Program-made: the position numbers and the translations under genes
DNA from: Gemmatimonadota bacterium
GTDB taxonomy: Bacteria > Gemmatimonadota > Gemmatimonadetes > Longimicrobiales > Gaopeijiaceae
Assembly: GCA_028874905.1 (NCBI GenBank)
Contig: JAPPGZ010000060.1
Coordinates: 1-64,000 of the forward strand
Direction: 5' to 3'
DNA length: 64,000 nucleotides
The notes under the pieces: generated by a model
The model's database searches: none
The model's input: the letters and a program-made list of their open reading frames with translations, nothing else
Told to the model about the DNA's origin: nothing
Part shown: positions 1 through 8,600 of the stretch, piece by piece
How the letters are laid out: every line of letters begins with the position of its first letter
Position numbering within the stretch: the first letter of the stretch is position 1

Positions 1-1091
1 TCGAAGTGGCCGATGTTGCCCACGATCGCCTTGTCCTTCATGCGGCGCATGTGGTCGAGGGTGACTACGTTGCGGTTGCCGGTCGCGGTGATGAAGATGT
101 CCGCGGTCTCGATCACGTCCTCCAGGCGGGCCACCTGGTACCCTTCCATGGCGGCCTGGAGCGCGCAGATGGGGTCGATCTCGGTCACCACGACGCGCGC
201 GCCCTGTCCCTTGAGCGCCTGGGCGCAGCCCTTGCCGACCTCGCCGTACCCCATCACGACGGCGACCTTCGCCGAGATCATGACGTCGGTGGCGCGGTTC
301 AGCCCGTCGATCACCGAATGCCGGCACCCGTAGATGTTGTCGAACTTGGCCTTGGTGACCGCGTCGTTGACGTTGATCGCGGGGAAGAGGAGCGTCCCGC
401 CGCGCGCCATCTCGTAGAGCCGGTTGACGCCCGTCGTCGTTTCCTCCGACACGCCGTGAATCCCCTCCGCCGTGCGCTGCCAGCGCGTGCCGTCGACCTG
501 CTGGTGCCGGCGCAGCAGTTCCAGAATCACGCCCCACTCCTCGCTGTCCGCGGCCGGATCGAAGGCGGGCACCGCGCCCGCGCGCTCGAAGTCGACGCCC
601 TTGTGCACCAGCAGCGTGGCGTCGCCCCCGTCGTCGAGGATCAGGTTGGGGCCGCGGCCGTCCGGCCAGGCGAGCGCCTGTTCGGTGCACCACCAGTATT
701 CCTCCAGTGTCTCGCCCTTCCACGCGAAGATCGCGGGACCGGCGGGCGCATCCGGGGTGCCGTCCGGCCCCACGACGGCGGCCGCGGCCGCGTGATCCTG
801 CGTGGAGAAGATGTTGCACGACGCCCAGCGCACCGACGCGCCCAGCTCGACCAGGGTCTCGATCAGCACGGCGGTCTGCACCGTCATGTGCAGCGAACCC
901 ATGATCCGGGCACCGGTGAGGGGCTGCAGGTCGCGGTATTCCCGCCGGATCGCCATGAGCCCGGGCATCTCGTGCTCGGCTAGGCGAATCTCGTTGCGGC
1001 CCCACTCGGCCAGGGAAAGGTCGGCCACCTTGAAGGTCGGCCGCTCAATATCGGTTGCGGCCTTGTCGGGGCCGGTGACTGCGGTCTTCAT
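1..1091 (-). CDS. ahcY: Adenosylhomocysteinase (3' end outside window)
   Basis: Reversible hydrolysis of S-adenosylhomocysteine to adenosine and homocysteine in the cytoplasm, clearing the product of SAM-dependent methylation. The minus-strand reading begins [10 protein letters not shown] at 1091 and contains the typical N-terminal stretch [20 protein letters not shown]. Near the window edge it contains the NAD-domain motif ending [13 protein letters not shown], preceded by a [14 protein letters not shown] segment. About 363 codons are present and the C-terminus lies beyond position 1. The start is supported by a purine-rich GAGGTG about 7 nt upstream. The leader carries three 19 bp tandem repeats (1102-1158), suggesting local control. 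Identification is by family motifs and is secure. Confidence 0.93.
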   Translation of the reverse strand, partial: MKTAVTGPDKAATDIERPTFKVADLSLAEWGRNEIRLAEHEMPGLMAIRREYRDLQPLTGARIMGSLHMTVQTAVLIETLVELGASVRWASCNIFSTQDHAAAAAVVGPDGTPDAPAGPAIFAWKGETLEEYWWCTEQALAWPDGRGPNLILDDGGDATLLVHKGVDFERAGAVPAFDPAADSEEWGVILELLRRHQQVDGTRWQRTAEGIHGVSEETTTGVNRLYEMARGGTLLFPAINVNDAVTKAKFDNIYGCRHSVIDGLNRATDVMISAKVAVVMGYGEVGKGCAQALKGQGARVVVTEIDPICALQAAMEGYQVARLEDVIETADIFITATGNRNVVTLDHMRRMKDKAIVGNIGHF

Positions 1092-1101
1092 GATTCTGCA
1101 C

Positions 1102-1158
1102 CTCGGGTTGCGTGCAATTGCTCCGGTTGGGCGCAATTGTTCCGGTCGCCCGCAATTG
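1102..1158 (-). repeat. Three 19 bp tandem repeats in the ahcY leader
   Basis: On the minus strand three consecutive 19 bp units read CAATTGCGGGCGACCGGAA, CAATTGCGCCCAACCGGAG and CAATTGCACGCAACCCGAG. The CAATTGC head is invariant and the C/ACCGGA tail is nearly so. The last unit supplies part of the Shine-Dalgarno region (CCGAGGTG) of ahcY. CAATTG is itself palindromic and recurs every 19 bp, close to two helical turns, so a regulator binding one DNA face or an RNA-level element are both possible. No known SAH-riboswitch layout was recognised. Confidence 0.75.
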
Positions 1159-1267
1159 CGTGGGTCTAAATCTAGCCGTGGCGGTGGGCTGATCCAGACC
1201 CGGGCTGGTGGCAGAAAGCGTGCTGGCTGTCGCGAGGATCCTGGTAGTGGGTGACTGCGGTTGTGAG

Positions 1268-1330
1268 GATATACAAGTGCGTACAGATTGGATATATTTG
1301 TTTTGCAATAGCAGATATACCCGTGCGTAC
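1268..1330 (+). promoter_or_regulatory. Direct-repeat operator candidate upstream of vapBC
   Basis: Two imperfect 17 bp direct repeats, gatatacaagtgcgtac (1268-1284) and gatatacccgtgcgtac (1314-1330), match at 15 of 17 positions. They flank an AT-rich segment (ggatatatttgttttgc) that looks like the promoter. The second copy ends 14 nt before the antitoxin ATG. VapB-type antitoxins normally autoregulate by binding repeated sites at their own promoter, so this is the likely operator. The assignment is inferred from position. Confidence 0.55.
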
Positions 1331-1344
1331 CAGAGAGGGATCCG

Positions 1345-1554
1345 ATGCGAAAAACCAGCGTTGTGATCGACGATGAACTCGTTGCCCGCGTGCGGATCCT
1401 GCTCGGAACCTCGTCCATAAGGGAGACGATCGACAGGGCGCTGCGCGAAGTGGAGCGCCGCGAGGCGAGGCGCCGGGAGATCCGGGCACTCATCGAGATG
1501 GACGGGCTCGACCTGCGCGACCCGGCGGTCATGTCGAAGGCCTGGCGCTACTAG
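1345..1554 (+). CDS. vapB: VapB-family antitoxin
   Basis: Small 69-residue antitoxin. The N-terminus [17 protein letters not shown] resembles the ribbon-helix-helix-like DNA-binding strand-helix of VapB/DUF2191 antitoxins. The middle ([16 protein letters not shown]) is a charged helix, and the tail [11 protein letters not shown] is the kind of C-terminal peptide that wraps a PIN toxin. The start is preceded by GAGAGGG. It lies 20 bp upstream of vapC on the same strand, the usual antitoxin-first order. It should both neutralise VapC and repress the promoter through the direct repeats at 1268-1330. Confidence 0.8.
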   Translation: MRKTSVVIDDELVARVRILLGTSSIRETIDRALREVERREARRREIRALIEMDGLDLRDPAVMSKAWRY

Positions 1555-1574
1555 CACATGACGGGTCAACCGAC

Positions 1575-1982
1575 ATGCCCTACCTGATTGACAAGGGCGC
1601 CCTGGCGCGAATGTCCGATCCCCAGGTCCAGGCCCGGCTTGTCCCGATCCTCGAAGCGGGCGAGGCCGCCACGTGCGCAGTGATCGACCTCGAGGTCCTC
1701 TACTCGACCCGGAATGCGTCCGACCACGCGCGCGCCCGCCGCCGCCGCTTCCTTGCCTACCGTCGGGTGGAACTGACCGAGGCGATGTTCCAGCGCGCCA
1801 TCGAAGTGCAAGGATTGCTGGCAATCCGGGGACAACACCGCGTGCCGATTCCGGATCTGATCATCGCGGCGGCCGCGGAGTACGCCGGGATGATCCTGGT
1901 GCACTACGACGCCGACTTCGACCGGATTGCCGCCGTGACGGGGCAGGCGATGGAGTGGGTTGTGGCGAGGGGATCGGTCTAG
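1575..1982 (+). CDS. vapC: VapC-family PIN-domain ribonuclease toxin
   Basis: 135-residue PIN-domain protein, predicted to be a metal-dependent endoribonuclease that cleaves tRNA or other RNA when freed from VapB. The acidic set expected for a PIN active site is visible: D6 in YLID, E40 in IDLEVLYS, D94 in PIPDLIIAA and D112/D114/D116 in HYDADFD. Residue 7 is Lys where most VapCs have Thr or Ser after the first Asp, a mild deviation. The stop overlaps the stop of the convergent amidohydrolase by 2 bp (1980-1982 against 1979-1981), so the two genes share no terminator space. Confidence 0.85.
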   Translation: MPYLIDKGALARMSDPQVQARLVPILEAGEAATCAVIDLEVLYSTRNASDHARARRRRFLAYRRVELTEAMFQRAIEVQGLLAIRGQHRVPIPDLIIAAAAEYAGMILVHYDADFDRIAAVTGQAMEWVVARGSV

Positions 1983-4900
1983 CGCTCCCGCCCCCGAATC
2001 CTATCCCAGTAATCCGTCGGCCGGTCGTCGCTGAGCAGCGCGTCCTGGTCCACCCAGTAGGGCTCGCCAAAGGGCCGGTCGCGTGGCCACATCTCGTCCA
2101 GCGTGTCGCCGTCGTAGACGATCCCGTCCTTGATCACCATGGCGATGTCGGCCGTTGCGCGGATGTCCTCCAGCGGGTTGGAGTTCAGCACCACGAAGTC
2201 TGCCAGCTTCCCCTCGGCCAACGACCCGAGTTCGTGCGCCAGCCCCAGGAAGTGCGCGCCGTGGATGGTGCCGACCTCGATCGCGGTGTGCTCGTCCGAC
2301 CCCGCCGCGACCATCCAGACCTCGTAGTGGGGACCGAGCCCGTGCAGCTGGCCGTGCGCACCGATCGCGCCCCAGCCGCCCTCCTCGATGATGTCGGCCA
2401 TTCCGCGCGCAATCAGCGGGAACGAGTAGTCGGTCTCCGGCCGCAGCATCCGCCGCCGCGTCACTGGAACCAGCATCCGCCAGGGCAGCCAGCGCTGCAT
2501 CTTGGGATCCTTCCAGATCTCGTACTCCTGGTAGAAGTACTCCTCGTTCCAGGGCCCCGGACCGCCCACCATGAACGTCGGCGAGTACACGGCATCCGCC
2601 TGCCCGAAGAACTTCGCCACGTCGCTGTAGAGCGGCACGTAGCTCAAGGGGTGCTCCCATGCCGTGTGCCCGTCCATGATCATGCCCATGTTGAACTCGA
2701 TGTCGCCCCCCTCCGAGGTGACTCGCAGCCCGCGCACGCGCGCTGCCTCGGTGACCCACTGCCGCTGGTGTCGCGTCGGCTGGAGGTACTCCTTGATCGT
2801 CACCGCGCCCCACGACATGAGCCGCGCTACGTTCTGGTCCGCCAGCTCGTAGCTCGAGATCTCGTTCTGGCGCGCGCCGTCGCCCGAATACACCGGATCG
2901 CCGGTGCTGTAGACACGAGGCCCGATCATCCTGCCCGACTCGACCAGTTCGGCGGCCGGGAACACGTTGGCCGACCACTGCGAGTTGTCGAGCGTCGTCG
3001 TCACCCCATAGGCCAGGTAGATCGCCGACTCCCAGTTGCGTAGCGGGATGATGCCCAGGTGGTCGCGGTGGTGGTGGGCGTGCATGTCGATCAGCCCCGG
3101 GATGATCGTCTTGCCGGTGGCGTCGAACACCTGGTCCGCGCCGGCCGTGTCGCACGCGCCGACGCAGGTGAGCCTGCCGTCCGTGGCGACGAGGGTTCCG
3201 TTTTCAAGGACGACGTCGTCCTCGACGGTGACGATGCGGGCGCCTGTGAAAGCCACCGTGCCGGATGCGATGTGGCGGGGAAGTTCCAGCCGGATCGGCA
3301 CCTCCTCGGTCTCACCCGTGGTGACATCGTGCGCGTAGTAGCGCGGCCCGCTCACGAACTCGAGCGTGGTCGCGTCGCGCCAGCGCGGGTGGATGCCCCC
3401 CTCCAGGCTGAGCTGGGTCACGGGGAGCTGACCGTCGCGCTTGGCGATCCGCACCGTATTGGATCCCGTGCCGCCGTACGGGAACGGCATCCGGTAGACG
3501 TTGTCCCCCTCCTGGAAGGCCAGCCACGCCCCGTCGGGCGACACGGCCGCCTCGTCGGCGTCGGGCAGCGTGAAGTGGACGCGGCGGTCCGTGCCGTCCA
3601 TGCGGATGGAGGCGATGTCGGTGCCCGCAGGGTCGTCGCCCATCGGGCCGAGCGCCTCGGCGTAGAAGAGCCGCGCGTCGGGGCCGAACCAGGCCTGGGG
3701 CGGGGGACGGCGGGGCATCATCGGGCGGCCGCCGGTGTAGGGTCGCGCGACCTTCGTGATCGTGCGGGTATCGCCGCCCTCCGCGGGGACCGCCACGAAC
3801 TCGAAGTACTCGTTGCTGGCCACGGTGCGGCCGCGGCTGGTCGCGCCAGCGCCGCGGGTGGCCACGATCTCGCCGCCGTCGGGGCTCCATACCGTGTTCA
3901 TGTATTCGCCCTCGCGGGTGGTGAGCTGCTCGGGGGTCCCTCCGTCGGCCGAGACGCGCCAGATGTGGCCGCGCCCGTTCTGCTCCCAACCCGAGAATGC
4001 GATGGCGCGGCCGTCCGGCGACCAGGCGGGGGCGATCTCGGAGTGTTCGAAGGAGTCGTCGGTGAGGCGGGTGGGCGTGCCGTCGGGCAGGTCCATGGTC
4101 CAGATCCGGCCAGCTGCGTGGAAGGCGAGACGGCTCCCGTCGGGTGACGAGGCGGTCCAGCGCGGGAACTTCACCGTGAAGGTCGTGCCGAGCGGCTCCT
4201 GGGGCCGCCCTGCCATCTCGGAGATGACGCGATGCACCCGCGCCGTGAACGCGATGGTGCTCACCTCGCCGCTCTCGACATCGACCCGGCGAATCTTCCC
4301 GCCCGCCGGAATCACGATCGAGCGGCTGTCGCGCGACCACGCGTAGCCGGGAAGATCGCGCGAGACCTTCATGCCCTCGGCCATGTCCACCTCGATCGGG
4401 TCCATCAGCACACGCTCCGCCCCCGTCTCGAGGTCGCGCAGCCAGAGCGCGGTGCGGGGACCGAACCTGAGCCCCTTGTGCGAGATCGTCCCGTCGGGAA
4501 TCCGTCGACCGAAGGCGAGCCAGCGCCCGTCCGGCGACGCTTCGGGCGCGATCGCGCCGCCGCTCGAGGTCTGCCCCTGCTGCACCACCTGGCCCGTCGT
4601 CACCTCGTCCACGCGCCCCGACTCGAGGTCGAGCCTTCGGACCTGCTTGTAGCCGTGTACGATGTCGGAGCGTCCCGACCAGATCCCGGGCGGTGCCGTG
4701 CGGACCTGGAAGTAGAGCGATCCGCCGTCGGGCGAGAAGGCGGGCCACGCAGCGGCCGGGTAGTCGGAACCGACCAGCTCGACCCCTTCACCTCCGTCCC
4801 GCGAATACATCCACAGCCCTGCGCCTCCGGCTCCGCGCCGTGTGGATGCGCGGCGGACCGCGATGAAGCGGCCGTCGGGCGACCAGGCCGGTTCCCACGC

Positions 4901-5344
4901 GCGCAGCCCCTGGTCCTCGAACACCGGCCGCGGATTGGATCCGTCCGCGTCCATCAGCCACAGGTTGCTCTGGCCGCCGCGGTCGGAGATGAACGCGATC
5001 GTGGAGCCGTCGGGTGAGAAGCGAGGATGGTAGTTGACCGCGATGCCGCTGTTCTGCGTCAGCGCGACCGCCTCGCCACCAGTAGCCGGCACCTGGTAGA
5101 CGTGGCCCAGGAGGTCGAAGATGACCGACTCGCCGTCAGCGGAGAGGTCGACGGACATCCACGTGCCCTCGCTGGTGGTGAAATCGATTTCGCGCGTCTC
5201 GCCGCGCGGAGCCGTGACGTCCCAAGCCTCGGAGTCGTCCGCCTCGTCCTGGGCGTGAAGGGGGACAGACGAGACGATCCACAACGACGCCAGTAGCATG
5301 CCGATGCAGCTCGGGCTCTGAAGAGGGATTGTTTGCGGGCGCAT
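1979..5344 (-). CDS. Secreted TolB-propeller amidohydrolase
   Basis: 1121-residue exported protein. Residues 1-31 form a signal peptide ending VPLHAQ. Residues of about 40-690 are WD40-like/PD40 (TolB-type) propeller blades with repeated SPDG..IAF and WSPDGR patterns. The C-terminal third is an amidohydrolase domain: a metal-binding HAHHHRDH motif follows IIPGLIDM near residue 750, and the domain ends with the LADFVVLNSNPLEDI strand typical of the family. The substrate cannot be read from sequence; related proteins are annotated as dipeptidase-like or imidazolonepropionase-like. It is transcribed divergently from the TonB receptor at 5515 across a 170 bp gap. Confidence 0.85.
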   Translation of the reverse strand: MRPQTIPLQSPSCIGMLLASLWIVSSVPLHAQDEADDSEAWDVTAPRGETREIDFTTSEGTWMSVDLSADGESVIFDLLGHVYQVPATGGEAVALTQNSGIAVNYHPRFSPDGSTIAFISDRGGQSNLWLMDADGSNPRPVFEDQGLRAWEPAWSPDGRFIAVRRASTRRGAGGAGLWMYSRDGGEGVELVGSDYPAAAWPAFSPDGGSLYFQVRTAPPGIWSGRSDIVHGYKQVRRLDLESGRVDEVTTGQVVQQGQTSSGGAIAPEASPDGRWLAFGRRIPDGTISHKGLRFGPRTALWLRDLETGAERVLMDPIEVDMAEGMKVSRDLPGYAWSRDSRSIVIPAGGKIRRVDVESGEVSTIAFTARVHRVISEMAGRPQEPLGTTFTVKFPRWTASSPDGSRLAFHAAGRIWTMDLPDGTPTRLTDDSFEHSEIAPAWSPDGRAIAFSGWEQNGRGHIWRVSADGGTPEQLTTREGEYMNTVWSPDGGEIVATRGAGATSRGRTVASNEYFEFVAVPAEGGDTRTITKVARPYTGGRPMMPRRPPPQAWFGPDARLFYAEALGPMGDDPAGTDIASIRMDGTDRRVHFTLPDADEAAVSPDGAWLAFQEGDNVYRMPFPYGGTGSNTVRIAKRDGQLPVTQLSLEGGIHPRWRDATTLEFVSGPRYYAHDVTTGETEEVPIRLELPRHIASGTVAFTGARIVTVEDDVVLENGTLVATDGRLTCVGACDTAGADQVFDATGKTIIPGLIDMHAHHHRDHLGIIPLRNWESAIYLAYGVTTTLDNSQWSANVFPAAELVESGRMIGPRVYSTGDPVYSGDGARQNEISSYELADQNVARLMSWGAVTIKEYLQPTRHQRQWVTEAARVRGLRVTSEGGDIEFNMGMIMDGHTAWEHPLSYVPLYSDVAKFFGQADAVYSPTFMVGGPGPWNEEYFYQEYEIWKDPKMQRWLPWRMLVPVTRRRMLRPETDYSFPLIARGMADIIEEGGWGAIGAHGQLHGLGPHYEVWMVAAGSDEHTAIEVGTIHGAHFLGLAHELGSLAEGKLADFVVLNSNPLEDIRATADIAMVIKDGIVYDGDTLDEMWPRDRPFGEPYWVDQDALLSDDRPTDYWDRIRGRER

Positions 5345-5514
5345 CGGAAAAACCTCCGTTCACGAGTACCGGGAGCAGGCTGAGGGCGGACGCGGTCCGC
5401 CCTGACGCTCACACTGCGGAGGCCGGTGACGACGTGCAACACGAAACCTCTGCCGTGCTTCGGCGTACACCGGTTCATGATCCCATTCAACATCGGTAGC
5501 TCAAGGAGCATTCC

Positions 5515-8295
5515 ATGATCAGAAAAACGTTCGTCTTCCTCGCAATTCTCGCGTCCCCTTCCGCGGCCCTCGCGCAGGGCACCGTCGAAGGGACGGTCCG
5601 CAGCGGCCAGAGCGGACAGGGGCTCGGCAACGCCCGCGTAGAAGTCACCGGCCTCGGGCTGGTGGAGTACACCGGCGCGGCCGGCACGTTTTCCATCTCC
5701 GGCGTCCCCGCCGGCACGCATACCCTCGAAGTCCGGCTTCTCGGCTACGGTCTGCATACGCAGTCGGTGACCGTGGCCCCCGGGCAGACGCTCAGTCTGG
5801 ACCTGGCGCTTGACGTCGTAGCGTTCGCGCTCAACGAACTCGTGGTGGTCGGGAGCCGCACGAGACCCCGCACCGTCACCGAGTCGATGGTGCCCGTGGA
5901 CGTGATTCCGGTGTCGGAGATCTCCCGCCAGGCGGAGACCAACATCGACTTCCTGCTTCGCAACGTCGTTCCGTCGTACAACGTGAACATCCAGCCGATC
6001 AGCGATGCGGCGACGATCACACGACCGGCCAACCTGCGCGGTCTGGCGTCCGACCACACGCTGGTGCTCATCAACGGGAAGCGCCGACACCGGGGCGCGG
6101 TCATCACCTGGCTGGGCGGAGGGCTTTCCGACGGCGCGCAGGGCCCCGACATCGGAGCCATCCCGGGCATTGCGCTGCGTCAGGTGGAGGTGCTGCGCGA
6201 TGGCGCGTCGGCGCAGTACGGTTCGGACGCCATCGCGGGCGTGCTGAACTTCCAGCTGAAGAACGACCGCTCCGGCGGATCGGTGCAGGTCAAGCAGGGC
6301 CGGCACTTCGACGGCGTCGAATTCGTCGATGGTGCGGACCGGAGCTGGGGCGGCCACGGGAACGCGATCGCTGTGGCGGGCAACTTCGGGGTCCCGCTCG
6401 GCGAGTCCGGATTCGCCAACGTCAGCGTGGAGTACGGCAACCAGGAGCCGACGGATCGCGCCATCCAGCGTAACGACGCGGCGGGGCTCGTGGCTGCGGG
6501 CAACACGGCCGTGCGGACGCCTACCGCCCAGGTCTGGGGCTCCCCCAGGGTCTCCGACGACCTCAAGGTGTTCCTCAACACCGGCTATAACTTCGACGAC
6601 GACGAGCAGGTCTACGCCTTCGGCAACGTCGGCACAAAGCGAGTGGACGGCGGCTTCTTCTTCCGCAACCCGAACACCCGCGGCGGCGTTTTCTCGGGCG
6701 ACGGCGGTGCCACCCTCCTGATCGGCGATGTGCTGCAGGCGAAGGGCCTCGGATCGGCCAACTGCCCGGTCGTAGCGATCACCAACAACATCCCCGACCC
6801 GGTTGCGCTCCAGCAGGTATTCGACGACCCGAACTGTTTCTCCTACCAGGAGATGTTCCCCGGCGGCTTCACGCCGCAGTTCGGCGGGGAGGTCTTCGAC
6901 GCCTCGATCGTCGGTGGAATCAGGGGCCGCACCGACAGCGGCATCAACTGGGATGCCAGCACGAGCTGGGGCAGGAATCTGGCCGATTTCTTCATCTACA
7001 ACACGGTGAATGCGGCGCTCGGTCCCGAGACCCCCACCGAGTTCGACCCCGGCCTGTACAACCAGGAAGAGATCAACCTCAACCTCGACCTCTCCTACCA
7101 GGTCAACGAGGTGGCCAACGTCGCGGCCGGGTTCGAACAGCGCGAAGAGCGGTTCGAGATTGGACAGGGCCAGGACGAATCCTGGAAGATTGGACCGTAC
7201 GCGGCCCAGGGCTTCAGCTCGTCGTCGAACGGCTTCCCCGGATTCAGCCCGCTCGCCTCCGGTGACTGGACCCGCAGCAACACGGCGGTGTATGCCGACC
7301 TCAACCTCGGCCGGGCCGACGACCCCTGGGCCATAGGCATTGCGGGGCGCTACGAGAACTTCTCCGACTTCGGCGGCAAGGCGACCGGCAAGATCTCCTT
7401 CCGGTTCGAGGCCACCGACAGGATCGCGTTGCGGGCGAACGCCAACACGGGCTTCCGCGCGCCCACACCCGGGCAGCAGAATGCCTTCAACGTCTCCACG
7501 GTCTTCGATACCGATCTCGGCGACCTGGTCAACCGCGGCACCATTCCCTCCACCTCGGAGGTGGCCAGGACCCGAGGCGGACGGCAGCTGGAGCCGGAGA
7601 CCTCGGTCAGCCTGACCGGCGGCGTCGTGTACGAGGCGGGCGCATTCCGCTTGACGGCGGACTACTTCCGCATCTCGATCTCGGACCGCTTCGCCCAGAC
7701 CAGGACCTTCAAGCTCACGCCCGCCGAGGTCACTCAGCTGGTTTCGGAGGGTGTGACGAGCGCCGCGAACCTCGCGGAGTTCCGCTTCTTCACCAATGAC
7801 TTCGCGACCCTGACCCAGGGTATCGACCTGGTGGCGAACTACTCGCCCGGAGAGGCGACCAACGTAAGCCTGCTCTTCAACTACACCGGCACCGAGGTCA
7901 CCGAGCGCAATCCGGAAGTCGTGAACGACGCGCGCGTGGACCAGCTCGAGCGGGCCCTGCCGCGCTATCGCAGCGTGCTGAGCCTGTCGCGGCAGCTTGG
8001 CAGTCTGAGCGCCCTGGCCCGTGGCACCTACTACGATGGCTTCTACGATTCCGAACTCAGCGACCCCGACCTGCGGTACGGCGCGCGCGTCCTCTTCGAC
8101 GCCGAGCTGTCGGTGCCGCTGGCGGACAACGCGGCGATCGCCTTCGGCGCCAACAACCTGTTCAACACCTACCCGGACGAGAATCCCGCCGCGTCCGGCC
8201 TCGGTGCGCTCTATCCCGAGAGCGCTCCCTACGGCTTCAACGGCGGCTACTACTACGTCAGGTTGAGCTACGACTGGCTGTGGGCGACGCGGTAG
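5515..8295 (+). CDS. TonB-dependent receptor with carboxypeptidase-regulatory N-terminus
   Basis: 926-residue outer-membrane transporter. A signal peptide (1-20, ending ALAQ) is followed by a CarboxypepD_reg-like beta-sandwich at about 22-105. A plug domain follows at about 115-245, with the motifs TRPANLRGL, LVLINGKRRH and VEVLRDGASAQYGSDAIAG. The rest is a 22-strand barrel ending in aromatic-rich YYYVRLSYDWLW. The substrate is unknown; the family imports siderophores, glycans or peptides using TonB energy. It has its own intrinsic terminator at 8357 and a divergent amidohydrolase neighbour, so coupling of uptake and cleavage is possible. Confidence 0.92.
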   Translation: MIRKTFVFLAILASPSAALAQGTVEGTVRSGQSGQGLGNARVEVTGLGLVEYTGAAGTFSISGVPAGTHTLEVRLLGYGLHTQSVTVAPGQTLSLDLALDVVAFALNELVVVGSRTRPRTVTESMVPVDVIPVSEISRQAETNIDFLLRNVVPSYNVNIQPISDAATITRPANLRGLASDHTLVLINGKRRHRGAVITWLGGGLSDGAQGPDIGAIPGIALRQVEVLRDGASAQYGSDAIAGVLNFQLKNDRSGGSVQVKQGRHFDGVEFVDGADRSWGGHGNAIAVAGNFGVPLGESGFANVSVEYGNQEPTDRAIQRNDAAGLVAAGNTAVRTPTAQVWGSPRVSDDLKVFLNTGYNFDDDEQVYAFGNVGTKRVDGGFFFRNPNTRGGVFSGDGGATLLIGDVLQAKGLGSANCPVVAITNNIPDPVALQQVFDDPNCFSYQEMFPGGFTPQFGGEVFDASIVGGIRGRTDSGINWDASTSWGRNLADFFIYNTVNAALGPETPTEFDPGLYNQEEINLNLDLSYQVNEVANVAAGFEQREERFEIGQGQDESWKIGPYAAQGFSSSSNGFPGFSPLASGDWTRSNTAVYADLNLGRADDPWAIGIAGRYENFSDFGGKATGKISFRFEATDRIALRANANTGFRAPTPGQQNAFNVSTVFDTDLGDLVNRGTIPSTSEVARTRGGRQLEPETSVSLTGGVVYEAGAFRLTADYFRISISDRFAQTRTFKLTPAEVTQLVSEGVTSAANLAEFRFFTNDFATLTQGIDLVANYSPGEATNVSLLFNYTGTEVTERNPEVVNDARVDQLERALPRYRSVLSLSRQLGSLSALARGTYYDGFYDSELSDPDLRYGARVLFDAELSVPLADNAAIAFGANNLFNTYPDENPAASGLGALYPESAPYGFNGGYYYVRLSYDWLWATR

Positions 8296-8356
8296 CGAGG
8301 TGCGCCCGACTTAGTCAAGAAATCGGGTAAGCCGGTCGGTACTATCAGATAAGGGG

Positions 8357-8397
8357 AGACCCCGGTGGGCTTGCGAGAGTCCGCCGGGGTCTTCTTG
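8357..8397 (+). terminator. Intrinsic terminator after the TonB receptor gene
   Basis: A 12 bp stem (8357-8368 with 8381-8392, one G-U wobble) encloses a 12 nt loop and is followed by a T-rich tcttgt run. It lies 61 bp after the receptor stop. In the rest of the roughly 305 bp gene-free gap (8296-8600) the only other thing seen is the Shine-Dalgarno of the next gene. Confidence 0.75.
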
Positions 8398-8600
8398 TGC
8401 TTGTCGGAGCTGGGAAGTGGGCAAGACGGGGCAACAACACAGCAATCGGCACGGCCGACCAGAACACGCCACCGGTTCTACGATTCCGAGTCCCGCCGGC
8501 GGCAGCCATGGCCAACTAATGCGCTAGCGGCCAGGATGGCACTCTGGACAGGCGTGCGCGTACCTTGCATTCCAGAGCACCAAGAACTGGGGAGTATGTA

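Noticed and set aside
6-983. 325-codon plus-strand open frame
   Set aside because: It is antisense to the clear adenosylhomocysteinase on the minus strand; its residues are Arg/Gly/His-rich shadow sequence without motifs.
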